From Bog-532 sp963830385 (lineage in GTDB: Bacteria > Actinomycetota > Actinomycetes > Streptosporangiales > Streptosporangiaceae): a stretch of 64,000 nucleotides of DNA. Location: NCBI GenBank assembly GCA_963830385.1, contig CAWHMD010000009.1:558001-622000 (forward strand). Reading direction: 5' to 3'. Of this stretch, positions 24,153 to 33,173 are shown one piece after another. Positions within the stretch are counted from its first letter, which is position 1. Each line of letters starts with the position of its first letter. Below the pieces are notes generated by a model. That model searched no databases. It was not told the origin of the DNA and saw nothing but the letters and a program-made list of their open reading frames with translations. The translations under genes were made by a program, and so were the position numbers.

Positions 24153-26018
24153 CTACTCTTCGAACCGGCCGCCCAGGTAGCGAGCCAGGAAACGCTCGGC
24201 CGCGGCGTAGAACTTCAGCCGGTTCTCGGGCTTGGCGAAGCCGTGACCCTCGTCCGGGAACAGCATGTACTCGTAGTCGATACCCGCGTCCTGGAGCGCG
24301 GCGACGATCTGCTCCGACTCGGCCTGCTTGACCCGCGGGTCATTGGCGCCCTGGGCGATCAGCAGCGGGATGCGGATGTCGCCGGCCCGGGACAGCGGTG
24401 ACCGCGACCACAGGAACTCCGCATCGGTCTCCGGGTTGCCGACCCGCTTGTAGAGCTGGGCGATCATCGGGGCCCAGTACGGCGGGATGGTTTCCAGCAG
24501 GGTCTTGAGGTTCGACGGCCCGACGATGTCCACCGCGCAGCAGAACACGTCCGGGGTGAACGCCGCCCCGACCAGCGCCGCGTACCCCCCGTAGGAGCCG
24601 CCGTAGATCGCGACCTTGGACCGGTCGGCCCAGCCCTGGCCGACGATGTGGTCGACCGCGTCGATCAGGTCGTCGTGCATCTTGGCGCCCCACTCGCGGT
24701 CGCCGGCGTTGACGAAGTCCTTGCCGTAGCCGGTGGAGCCGCGGTAGTTGACCTGGACGCACAGGTAGCCGCGGTTGGCCAGCCACTGCGCCTCGGGGTT
24801 CCAGCCCCACCCGTCGCGGACCTGCGGGCCGCCGTGCACGTCGATCACCGCGGGCAGGTTCGCCCGGTCGGCGCCGGGCGGGAACGTGGCGTAGGCGTGG
24901 ATGGTCAGGCCGTCCCGCGAGGTGAAGCTGAACGGCTCCATGGCCGCCAGCTGGTAGCGGTTCAGCTCGGGCCGGGAGTCGAACAGGAACCGGCCGGCGT
25001 GCGCGACCGGGTCGTACACGTAGTAGGCGACCGGGCCGGCATCGTTGGTGAACGTAGCCAGCCAGGGCGAATTCGCGTGCTCCCGGCCGCTGATCGACGG
25101 GTCGCCGGGGTGCAGCGCCCGCACCGCCTTGAGGTCCGCCTCGATCGCCGGGTCGAGGACGATGAACTCCTCGCGGTCCTTCTCGACCAGGACGATCTGC
25201 GGCTCGAGGGTGTCCGGGTGCAGCACCACGCCGCCCACGTCGGCCTCGGGGTCCTCGGCCAGGACCTCGATGGCGCCGGTGGTCACGTCGACCCGGATCA
25301 GCCGGGCGGTGTTCGCGTCGACCGGGGTGACGACCAGCAGGCTCTGTCCGTCCTCGCTGAACGACACCACGTTGCTGCTGGTCACGTCGTCGGCCGGGAA
25401 CGACATGAGCGGCCGCCACTCGGCCTCGGCCCGGTCGCGGACCATCAGGTTCATGCTGCCGTCCGGCAGCGGCGCGTAGGCGGCCCGGATGACCAGGTCC
25501 TCGTCCGCCTCGTAGCCCGCGAAGCCGGGGTTCTTCTCCACCAGCGCCAGCTCGCCGGTGAGCAGGTCCAGCCGGTACACGTCGTGCAGCTGCGGGTTGT
25601 CGCGGTTCAGGCCGACCAGGATCTCGGTCGGGAGCCGCTTGCTGGTGGCCACGATCTGGGCCGCGACGCCCGCGAAGGGGGTCAGGTCCCGCCGCTGCCC
25701 GGTCTCCAGGTTGACGTCGTGCACCCGCCAGTTCTCATCCCCGCCGGTGTCCTGGATGTACAGCAGGTGCCGGGCATCGTGGGCCCAGCTGAAAAAGCGG
25801 ATGCCGCGGTCCCGGTCATCGGTGACGACCTGCGCCGACGACCAGTCCACGGTGTCGTCGTCGCCCGGCTCGGCCCGCAGCGGCGCGACCCAGACGTTGA
25901 GCACGCCGTCGCGCGGCGCGATCCAGGCCAGCCGGGTGCCATCGGGGGACAGCCGCGGGGACGTCCGCTCCGGGTTGCCGAACAGGACGGTGCGGGGGAT
26001 GAGGTCGGTCATGCTCAT
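24153..26018 (-). CDS. S9 family (prolyl oligopeptidase-like) peptidase
   Basis: A 621-residue serine peptidase: N-terminal seven-bladed beta-propeller (~residues 10-350; repeats such as PRLSPDGTRLAWIA and VSFSEDGQSLLVV) and a C-terminal alpha/beta hydrolase. The catalytic triad is visible as Ser in GGSYGGY, Asp in GANDPRVK and His in DEGHGF. It has no signal peptide, so it is probably an intracellular acylaminoacyl- or dipeptidyl-peptidase acting on short peptides. It starts at ATG 26018 (a second ATG two codons later is possible). Confidence 0.92.
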   Translation of the reverse strand: MSMTDLIPRTVLFGNPERTSPRLSPDGTRLAWIAPRDGVLNVWVAPLRAEPGDDDTVDWSSAQVVTDDRDRGIRFFSWAHDARHLLYIQDTGGDENWRVHDVNLETGQRRDLTPFAGVAAQIVATSKRLPTEILVGLNRDNPQLHDVYRLDLLTGELALVEKNPGFAGYEADEDLVIRAAYAPLPDGSMNLMVRDRAEAEWRPLMSFPADDVTSSNVVSFSEDGQSLLVVTPVDANTARLIRVDVTTGAIEVLAEDPEADVGGVVLHPDTLEPQIVLVEKDREEFIVLDPAIEADLKAVRALHPGDPSISGREHANSPWLATFTNDAGPVAYYVYDPVAHAGRFLFDSRPELNRYQLAAMEPFSFTSRDGLTIHAYATFPPGADRANLPAVIDVHGGPQVRDGWGWNPEAQWLANRGYLCVQVNYRGSTGYGKDFVNAGDREWGAKMHDDLIDAVDHIVGQGWADRSKVAIYGGSYGGYAALVGAAFTPDVFCCAVDIVGPSNLKTLLETIPPYWAPMIAQLYKRVGNPETDAEFLWSRSPLSRAGDIRIPLLIAQGANDPRVKQAESEQIVAALQDAGIDYEYMLFPDEGHGFAKPENRLKFYAAAERFLARYLGGRFEE

Positions 26019-26070
26019 TGCCTACCACAGCGGCCCACCCCGTTTTCCCGCCCGGGCCCGTTGTTCGCGA

Positions 26071-26556
26071 TCAGCCGAGCCGGGGGGCGGCCAGCGCGTC
26101 GTACCCGTGGATCCAGGCCAGCCGGTCCGGGACCTGGGCCAGGTAAGCGTCGCGGGCCTGAGTGGATGGCCCGGCCGGCAGGTGCAGGGCGGCCGAGGCC
26201 GCCCAGGACGCCAGCTGGACCTGTCGGGCCCGGCGGTGCAGCCCGTAGAACGGGGCCCCGAACGCCGCCCGGTACCAGTCCGGCCCGGGCGTCACCGAGA
26301 TCGCCCGCCCGTCCCGGCCGTCACGGTGAACGAGCCGGGTGGGCTCGGTCCCGGCCCGGGCCAGCCCGGCCGCCAGGCCGAGGCGCTGGAGAACCCGGGT
26401 GCCGTTGGCGGCCACCGCGATGGCGGCGCCCACCTCCCGCAGCTGGCCGGCCCGTTCGAGCACCTCGGCTTGCACACCCTGCTGGCGCAGCAGCAGCGCC
26501 AGGCTCAAGCCGCCGACCCCGGCCCCGATGATCACGACCGGCGGGTGATCCCCCAT
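26071..26556 (-). pseudogene. FAD-dependent aromatic monooxygenase remnant with large internal deletion
   Basis: A 161-residue frame with an intact N-terminal FAD-binding motif (VVIIGAGVGGLSLALLL) and ~110 residues of a salicylate / 3-hydroxybenzoate hydroxylase-type protein. It then jumps to a C-terminal tail (ARDAYLAQVPDRLAWIHGYDAL) that normally ends a ~390-residue enzyme. The GD motif (DG-x-GD) and the substrate domain, about 230 residues, are missing. The reading frame is kept across the deletion, but the protein cannot be a working monooxygenase. Confidence 0.75.
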
Positions 26557-26630
26557 CCTGCCTCCTCCCGGCAGGCGGCACGTCGCTGTACCGTCTCACG
26601 CTAAGAGGATCTCACCCGCCGGCTCGCGAG

Positions 26631-27844
26631 TCAGCTGTTCGCCGCCCCCGGCTCACCCAGTACCGGGACGAGCGGATTGCCGGTCACTGGCCAGCCGTCC
26701 ACCCAGCTGAGCGACCGGATCTGGATCCAGGCGTCGCCGCTGTCGAAGGCGTCGTAGTAGTGGTAGACCAGCAGCGGCGACGAGCTGCCGCCGGCCCCGG
26801 GCCGAACACGAACGGGGAGCCGGGGCCGATCATCCCGGCGTCGGTGCCCTGGACCTCCATCCCGCCGCCGTTGAGCATCGCGGTGCCCGACGCGTCCACG
26901 TACGGGCCGGTGATGCTGGCCGACCGGCCGACCTGAATGTGGTAAGTGCTGCTGATGCCCTTGCAGCAGTAGTCGACCGCGACGAAAAGGTAGTAGTAGC
27001 CGCCGTGGTAGACGATGCCGGATCCTTCCTCCGGGTCGGGAGCAGGCTTGGCGGCCAGTGAATACACGGTGGGGGAGCTGCTGGCCGGCTTGCCGGTGGC
27101 CGCGTCGAGCTGGATCAGCTTGACGCCGCTCCAGAACGAGCCGAACGACAGCCACTTGGCCCCGGACGCGTCGGTCACCAGCGACGGGTCGATCGCGTTG
27201 TAGTCGTCGGCGGTGGTCGACCGGAACACCAGCCCGTCGTCGGTCCAGTGGTACCGCGGGCTGCTGGGGTCCAGGGTCGGCGAGGTGGCCAGCCCGATCA
27301 CCGAGTTGTTGGAGCCGAAGCTGGAGCCCGCGTAGTACAGGTGCCACAACCCGCCGAAGTAGGAGATGTCCGGGGCCCACAGGTTCGGGATCGAGCCGAG
27401 CGCGCTGGTGATCCAGGCCGGCTGCTGCGCGAACACGGTGCCGGTGTACCGCCAGCTCCGCAGGTTGTGCGACACCCGGATCTGGATGTTGCCGTTCCCG
27501 ATCGTCCCGGCCGGGTCGCCGGTGGAGAACACGTAGTAGCTGCCCCCCTCCCTGGCCATCGCCGGATCATGGATGAACGTGTACGGCTGCGGCACGCTGT
27601 CCGCAGTCCGCGCCCCTTGCTGACCCTGACTCCCAGCCCCTTGCTGACCCAGGCTCGCCGCCCGCTGACCCAGGCTCCCAGCCGCTGCGGCAACCCCACC
27701 AGCCCCACCAGCCCCGCTGGCCCCATCGGCCCCGGAGGCGGTCGCGAACCCCGCCGCTCCGCCGCCCACCACGGTCGCCACCGCCAGCGGCACCAGCACC
27801 GCCAGCGCAGCCCTCATCCTGCTGCCGATCCTGCGGAGTCGCAC
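26631..27844 (-). CDS. Secreted GH43 arabinan endo-1,5-alpha-L-arabinosidase, frameshifted
   Basis: A glycoside hydrolase family 43 enzyme that cleaves arabinan. The signal peptide (RRIGSRMRAALAVLVPLAVATVV) is followed by an Ala/Gly/Gln linker and a five-bladed propeller. Catalytic acids are seen in FIHDPAMA, AIDPSLV and PEEGSGIV, and the DYCCKG motif is typical of arabinanases. The frame breaks at 26795-26798, where a run of four G (minus strand) should be five. With one base restored the protein continues FVFGPGAGGSSSPLLVYHYYD to the stop at 26631 (404 residues). GTG 27844 is chosen because GGGAGG lies 7 bases upstream. Confidence 0.85.
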
Positions 27845-28124
27845 CGTCGCACCTCCCAATCACCCGATAGCGGCCCCCCACGTGAGCGCAACCGATGGCG
27901 GCCCGCTCCTCTATGTGAGCGAACGCTCGCTCACTTCTCAGAACCGAGCATAGGCAGACACAAAACACCCGACAAGGCCCAAATCTGCCGTATGAGTCTC
28001 ACGCGGCCCGCGGTTCCATGCCGTCCACGCCGACCCGGCCTCTCGCAGCTCAGCCGGCTCACTACGCACGCTTCAAGACTCACATCAGGCTCGTAACTCA
28101 TCCTCCTGCGCATCCGGCCACCTG

Positions 28125-28175
28125 CCCAATGGCGCCAACGAGCAGGTCCTGGTGCGCCCAATGGCGCCAACGAGC
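28125..28175. repeat. 19-base direct repeat CCCAATGGCGCCAACGAGC
   Basis: Two identical copies at 28125-28143 and 28157-28175, period 32. The first is flanked by ACCTGC (28120-28125) and GCAGGT (28142-28147), which can pair. The core GGCGCCAACGAGC also occurs at 57315-57327 inside the right hairpin element, and the following AGGTCCTGG recurs there as well, so it is related to that repeat family. Confidence 0.75.
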
Positions 28176-28181
28176 GAGTTA

Positions 28182-28272
28182 CGCTTCCCGCCACGTGAGC
28201 CCCGCGCCGCCCAGCCCCCAACACCCGCGCTTCCCGCCTCGTCAGCCCCCGCGCCGCCCAGCCCCCGACACC
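28182..28272. repeat. 46-base tandem duplication
   Basis: A unit beginning CGCTTCCCGCC at 28182 recurs at 28228 with few differences; both units contain GCGCCGCCCAGCCCCC. It lies in the noncoding region between the GH43 and GNAT genes and shows no coding potential. Confidence 0.6.
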
Positions 28273-28286
28273 CGCGCCGCCCACCC

Positions 28287-28348
28287 CACAGCATCAAAGG
28301 CGCCTTCGATGTCGCCATGGCAGCATCGAAGGCGCCAACGATGCTGTG
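28287..28348. repeat. Structured hairpin repeat element, copy A
   Basis: An outer 9-base stem CACAGCATC / GATGCTGTG encloses a 3x3 internal loop (AAA / AAC) and a perfect 12-base inner stem GGCGCCTTCGAT / ATCGAAGGCGCC with a 14-base loop. Copy B at 57273-57330 has the same layout with different but still paired stem bases. Confidence 0.75.
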
Positions 28349-28445
28349 CCAGAACGCCCCCCGGCGCCCCCTGCCCGCGCCGCCTCCGCCCGCGCCCCGC
28401 CGGCGCCCCCCGTCCCCTCCTCCGCCCGCCCGCGCCGGGGCCGGA

Positions 28446-28901
28446 TCAGTCGCGCAGGGGCTTGCGCATCACCATCCGGGCCTGGCCCGCGCCGCCGTAG
28501 TCCTCGACTCGGGTCAGCGTGAACCCGAGCGACCGGTGGAAGGCTTGCGAGCCCTCGTTGCCGGGACTGGTGAGGGCCTTGAGCGCCACCGCCCCGCGCG
28601 CCACCGCCAGCTCGGTGAACGCGCCGTACAGGCGGCGGGCCAGCCCCAGATCGCGGGCGTCGTCGCGGACCGCTACCAGGTGGATGTAGGCGTCCTGGGT
28701 GGGGGCGACGAACCCCAGCAGGTAGCCCAGGACCTGGCCGTCGGGGCCGCGGGCGGCCAGGGCCGTGTCGCCGAACTCGACGACGAACATCGGGTGGTGC
28801 AGCGGGCGCAGCTGCTCGCGGTCACCCCAGAACCGGCTGAAGTCCCGCAGGATGGCGGCCAGGTCGGTGTCGCCGACCCGGTCGATGCTGACCTCCGGCA
28901 T
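28446..28901 (-). CDS. GNAT family N-acetyltransferase
   Basis: A 151-residue GNAT domain: substrate region RPLHHPMFVVEFGDTALAA, the beta-4 strand YIHLVAVRDDARDLGLARRLYGAF (acetyl-CoA pyrophosphate loop, with D-x-G-L in place of the usual R/Q-x-x-G-x-G/A), and the C-terminal SQAFHRSLGF. ATG 28901 is used; an in-frame ATG at 28937 would add 12 residues. It is divergent from glnE with a short (~60 base) shared promoter region. The acceptor substrate is unknown. Confidence 0.82.
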   Translation of the reverse strand: MPEVSIDRVGDTDLAAILRDFSRFWGDREQLRPLHHPMFVVEFGDTALAARGPDGQVLGYLLGFVAPTQDAYIHLVAVRDDARDLGLARRLYGAFTELAVARGAVALKALTSPGNEGSQAFHRSLGFTLTRVEDYGGAGQARMVMRKPLRD

Positions 28902-28964
28902 AGAGCAAACGTGCCCGGCTGGGGCCAGCGTAGACATCAAGCTGATCCGTAATACGGTCAAGGC

Positions 28965-31900
28965 GTGGGCACTGTGGGCAGCACCTCGGTCGGGGGGACA
29001 CGGCGGACGACCCTGGCCGGGCGGCTGGCGCGGCTGGGGTTCGCCGACGCGGCCCGAGCCGAGCAGCTGATCACCTCGGATCTGAAGCTGGACGTCGACC
29101 CGGGTGAGCGGCCGGGGACGGCCACGTCGCGGGGCCCCGCGAGCGTCCCCAGCGGGCAGGGCCGGGACGAGAGCGTGCTGGCCGCGGTCGCCGCCGCCGC
29201 CGACCCCGACCTGGCCCTGGCCGGGCTGGCCCGGGTCATCGGCGCCGAGCCCGGCGACGACGAGGCCGCCCTGCGGGCCACGCTGCGTTCCGAGCCCGGG
29301 TTCCGGCAGCGGCTGATCGCGGTGCTCGGGTCGAGCACCGCCCTGACCGACCACCTGGTCCGGCATCCCGAAGACGCGCTGATGCTGCGGGGCGCCGACG
29401 GCGTGCGGCGGCCGACCCCGGACGAGCTGCGAGCCTCGCTGGTGTACGCGGTGGCCGGCAACCCGCTGGACGAGTACCCGGTCTCCGACCTGGCCTCGCT
29501 GAACGGCACCGACCCGTCGGCGGCGCTCACCGCCGCCTACAAACGGCACATCCTGCACCTGGCTGCCCGCGATCTGACCGGCGTGGTCACGGTGGATGAG
29601 GTGGCGGCCGAGCTGGCCGACATCGCGGCCGCCGCCCTGTGCGCCGCCCTGTCGGTGGCCCGCGCCCAGCTGCCGTCGGGAGCCGTGCCCGCCCGGCTGG
29701 CGGTGGTCGCGATGGGCAAGTGCGGCGGCTGCGAGCTCAACTACGCCAGCGACGTCGACGTGATCTTCGTAGCCGCCCCGCCCGCCACCGCCGACGAGGA
29801 ACCCGGCCCGGAAGCCACCGACGCGGCCCTGCGTACCGCCGCCCGGCTGGCCAGCAACATGATCAAGGTCCTCTCGAAGACGACCGCCGAGGGCATGGTG
29901 TTCCCGGTCGACCCGAACCTGCGCCCCGAGGGCCGCAACGGCCCGCTGGTGCGCACGCTGGCCAGCCACGTCGCCTACTACGAGCGCTGGGCCAAGACCT
30001 GGGAGTTCCAGGCGCTGCTGAAGGCCCGGCCCGCGGCCGGCGACATGCAACTCGGCCAGGAGTACATGGACCTGGTCGCGCCGATGATCTGGCAGGCCGC
30101 CCAGCGGGAGAACTTCGTCGAGGACGTCCAGGCCATGCGCCGCCGGGTGGAGAAGACGCTGCCACCGGACCAGGCGGGCCGGGAGATCAAGCTCGGCCCC
30201 GGCGGCCTGCGTGACATCGAGTTCGCGGTCCAGCTGCTGCAGCTGGTGCACGGACGCACCGACGAGACCCTGCGCAGCCCGTCCACCCTGCCCGCGCTGG
30301 CCGCGCTGGCCCGGGGCGGCTACGTCGGCCGGGACGACGCCCACGACCTGGCCGAGGCCTACCGGTTCCTGCGCCAGGTCGAGCATCTGCTGCAGCTGTA
30401 CCGGCTGAGCCGGACCCACACGCTGCCCGAAGACCCGGCCGTGCTGCGCCGCCTGGGCCGGGCTCTGCGCTTCATCGCGGTCACCGGCGGCCAGCCGCGG
30501 GAGCCCGCACCACCCGGCACCGACCCGGCCGATGAGTTCACCGAGCTGTGGCGCCGGCACACCAGGCAGGTGCGGCGGCTGCACGAGAAGCTGTTCTACC
30601 GGCCGCTGCTGAGCGCGGTCGCCCGGCTGCCCGGTGAGATGGCCCGGCTGACCCCGTCCGCGGCCCAGGCCCGGCTGGAAGCGCTCGGCTACGCCGACCC
30701 GGCCGGGGCGCTGCGGCATATCGACGCGCTGACCGCGGGCGTGTCCCGGCGCGCGGCCATCCAGCGCACGCTGTTGCCGGTGCTGCTCAGCTGGTTCGCC
30801 GACGCCGCCGAGCCGGACGCCGGCCTGCTGGCGTTCCGGCAGGTGAGCGACGCTCTGGGCGACTCGCCCTGGTATCTGCGGCTGCTGCGGGACGAGACCA
30901 AGGCCGCCGAGCGGATGGCCCACGTGCTGGCCTCCAGCCGGTACGCGGCGGGCCTGCTGCTGCGCGCCCCGGAGGCGGTGGCGATCCTGGGCGACGACGC
31001 CGAGCTGGTGCCGCGGTCGGAGGAGGCTCTGCGGGCCGAGGCCGACGCGGCGGTGCGCCGGCACGACGACGCCGAGGGTGCGGTGGCCGCGGTCCGGTCG
31101 CTGCTGCGGCGCGAACTACTCCGGATCGCCGCGGCCGGCCTGCTCGGGCTCATCCAGCGGGCCGAGACCGCGGACGCGCTGACCGCGGTGGCCGCGGCCA
31201 GCGTCGGGGCGGCCCTGTACGCGGCGACCCGGAAGTTCGAAGCAGAATCAGGCCGCCCGCTGCCGACCCGGATCGCGGTGATCGGGATGGGCCGGTTCGG
31301 CGGGCACGAGATGAGCTACGGCAGCGACGCCGACGTGATGTTCGTGCATGACCCGCTGCCGGGAGCGGACGAGGCGGCCGCCGGGCGGGCCGCACACAGC
31401 GTGGTGCAGGAAATGCGCCGCCTGCTGACGTTGCCCGGCCCGGACCCGGCCCTGGTCGTCGACGCCAACCTGCGGCCGGAGGGACGCCAGGGACCGCTGG
31501 TGCGCACGCTCGCGTCCTACCTGGCCTACTACCGGCGCTGGTCACTGCCGTGGGAGGCGCAGGCCCTGCTGCGCGCCGAGCCGGCCGCCGGTGACAAAGA
31601 CCTCGGTGCCGAGTTCATCGCCATGATCGACGAGTTCCGGTACCCCGATGGGGGCATCACCGAGACCGGCATCCGCGAGGTGCGCCTGGCTCAAGGCCCG
31701 GATGGAAGGCGAGCGCATACCGCGCGGGGTGGAGCGCGCCCTGCACGTCAAGCTCGGCCCCGGCGGCCTGTCCGACGTCGAGTGGACGGTACAGCTGCTG
31801 CAGCTGCGGCACGCGTTCGCCGTCCCCGGCCTGCGGACCACCGGCACCCTCCTGGCGCTGGCCGCCGCCCGCGAGGCCGGCCTGATCACCGCCGGCGACG

Positions 31901-32124
31901 CCGGCACCCTGGCCGAAGCCTGGCAGCTGGCCGCCCGCATCCGCGACGCGGTGATGCTGGTCCGCGGCACCGCCGCCGACACGATTCCCACCGCCCACCA
32001 CGAGCAGGCCGCCGTCGCCCGCGTCCTCGGCTACGGCCTCGGCGAGGGCCAGGCCCTGGTCCAGGACTACCGCCGCGCCGCCCGCCGCGCCCGCGCCGTC
32101 ATGGACCGCCTCTTCTACGGCTGA
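28965..32124 (+). CDS. glnE: Glutamine synthetase adenylyltransferase/deadenylase GlnE, frameshifted
   Basis: The bifunctional enzyme that adenylylates and de-adenylylates GlnA in response to nitrogen. Both nucleotidyltransferase domains are clear: GKCGGCELNYASDVDVIFV (deadenylase half, ~residue 250) and GMGRFGGHEMSYGSDADVMFV (adenylylase half, ~residue 770), each followed by a helical GlnD-PII-UTase-like block. The frame shifts at 31686-31689: CGC-CTGG-CTC holds one base too many where the family reads VRRLKARME, and the remaining 145 residues to TAG-free stop at 32124 continue in the other frame. Corrected length is 1052 residues. GTG 28965 is the start. Its target glnA is 14 kb away. Confidence 0.9.
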
Positions 32125-32210
32125 CCAGTTCGGCTGACCCGGTGAGCCCTGGAAGAAATCACCTGAACGGGTGAGGTGAGGGACGGCCGCGCCCAGCCAT
32201 GCTGATCCGG

Positions 32211-32259
32211 CGATAACGGCGATAACGGCGATAACGGCGATAACGGCGATAACGGCGAT
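32211..32259. repeat. 9-base tandem repeat CGATAACGG, five full units plus CGAT
   Basis: Perfect copies at 32211-32255 are followed by a partial unit to 32259. The array ends just before the AAGGAGA ribosome site (32261-32267) of the hydrolase gene, so it lies in its promoter or 5' leader. Confidence 0.95.
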
Positions 32260-32273
32260 CGAAGGAGACAGCG

Positions 32274-33128
32274 GTGAGCGCACAACCGTCCTCGGCGATG
32301 ACGACCTATTTCCGTGTGTGCGACGGGGTGCGGGTGCGGTACGCCGACACCCGGGCCGACGCCGGCACCACCGTGCTGATGCTGGCGCCCTGGCCGGAGA
32401 GCCTGTTCGCCTTCCGCCGGATCTGGGATCGGGTCACCCCGCTGGGCCGGGTCGTGGCGCTCGACCTGCCGGGGTTCGGCCATTCCGACCAGCACCGCAC
32501 GGACCTGATCGCCCCGGAGGCGATGGGGGAGTTCCTGGGCCGGCTGATCGAGGAGTGGGGGCTGGGGGCGCCGCACATCGTCGGGCCCGACGTCGGCACG
32601 GCGGCGGCGTTGTTCCTGGCGGCCAGGTCGCCGGAGCGGCTGGCGAGCCTGACGGTCGGCGGCGGCGCGGTGCGGTTCCCGGTCGAGGCGGGCGGTGCGC
32701 TGGAGCAGACGATCGGGGCGCCGGACCTGGACGTGATCCGCGGGCTGGACGCCCGGGCCAATATCAGCGCCGCGGTCGAGATCGGCGCGCCCCGGGAGAC
32801 CGAACCCGAGGTCCACGAGGACTACGTCAGCGCCTACGACCTGGGCCGGTTCGCCGAGTCGGCCCGGTTCGTGCGCCACTACCCCGAGCAGAACAAGGTC
32901 CTGGCTGACCTGCTCCCCCAGATCACCACCCCGGCCCAGGTCGTGGCCGGGACCCACGATGATCTCGTGCCGTGGTCGAACAATCAGTACCTGGCCGACG
33001 TCCTCCCGCACGCCGAGATCCACCCGCTTGAGGCGGGCCACTTTGCCTGGGAGGAAACGCCGGGGGAGTACGGCCGCCTGGTCGCCGACTGGATCAGCGG
33101 CGGCTACCGGCGCGTGGCGCAGGCATGA
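32274..33128 (+). CDS. Alpha/beta hydrolase with Asp nucleophile (haloalkane dehalogenase / epoxide hydrolase-like)
   Basis: A 284-residue alpha/beta hydrolase. The nucleophile elbow reads VGPDVGTAAAL, with Asp where esterases have Ser, as in haloalkane dehalogenases and epoxide hydrolases; acid and base are the Asp in THDDLVP and the His in EAGHFAWEE. The oxyanion region LAPWPESLFAFRRIW replaces the usual HGxP. GTG 32274 has a good AAGGAGA ribosome site. The 9-base tandem array sits directly upstream. Substrate unknown; the Trp/Asn pattern needed to call a dehalogenase is not certain. Confidence 0.82.
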   Translation: MSAQPSSAMTTYFRVCDGVRVRYADTRADAGTTVLMLAPWPESLFAFRRIWDRVTPLGRVVALDLPGFGHSDQHRTDLIAPEAMGEFLGRLIEEWGLGAPHIVGPDVGTAAALFLAARSPERLASLTVGGGAVRFPVEAGGALEQTIGAPDLDVIRGLDARANISAAVEIGAPRETEPEVHEDYVSAYDLGRFAESARFVRHYPEQNKVLADLLPQITTPAQVVAGTHDDLVPWSNNQYLADVLPHAEIHPLEAGHFAWEETPGEYGRLVADWISGGYRRVAQA

Positions 33129-33173
33129 CAACGCCTCCCCCGGTGGGCGCCTGACCTGGCCGTCCGGCCCCGC

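Larger units (their letters stand above)
27845..28445. other. 601-base intergenic region rich in short repeats
   Basis: No gene is supported here. It holds a 19-base direct repeat (28125-28143 and 28157-28175), a 46-base tandem duplication (28182-28272) and a long hairpin (28287-28348), each listed separately. The rest is GC-rich, C-biased sequence of no recognised type. Confidence 0.6.

Noticed and set aside
28182..28272. Possible CRISPR array
   Set aside because: Only two long adjacent units with no unique spacers and no cas genes; it is a simple tandem duplication.
28446..31064. 872-residue minus-strand frame opposite glnE
   Set aside because: Only its last 151 residues (GNAT) are a real protein; the rest is antisense to glnE and is a GC-bias artefact.
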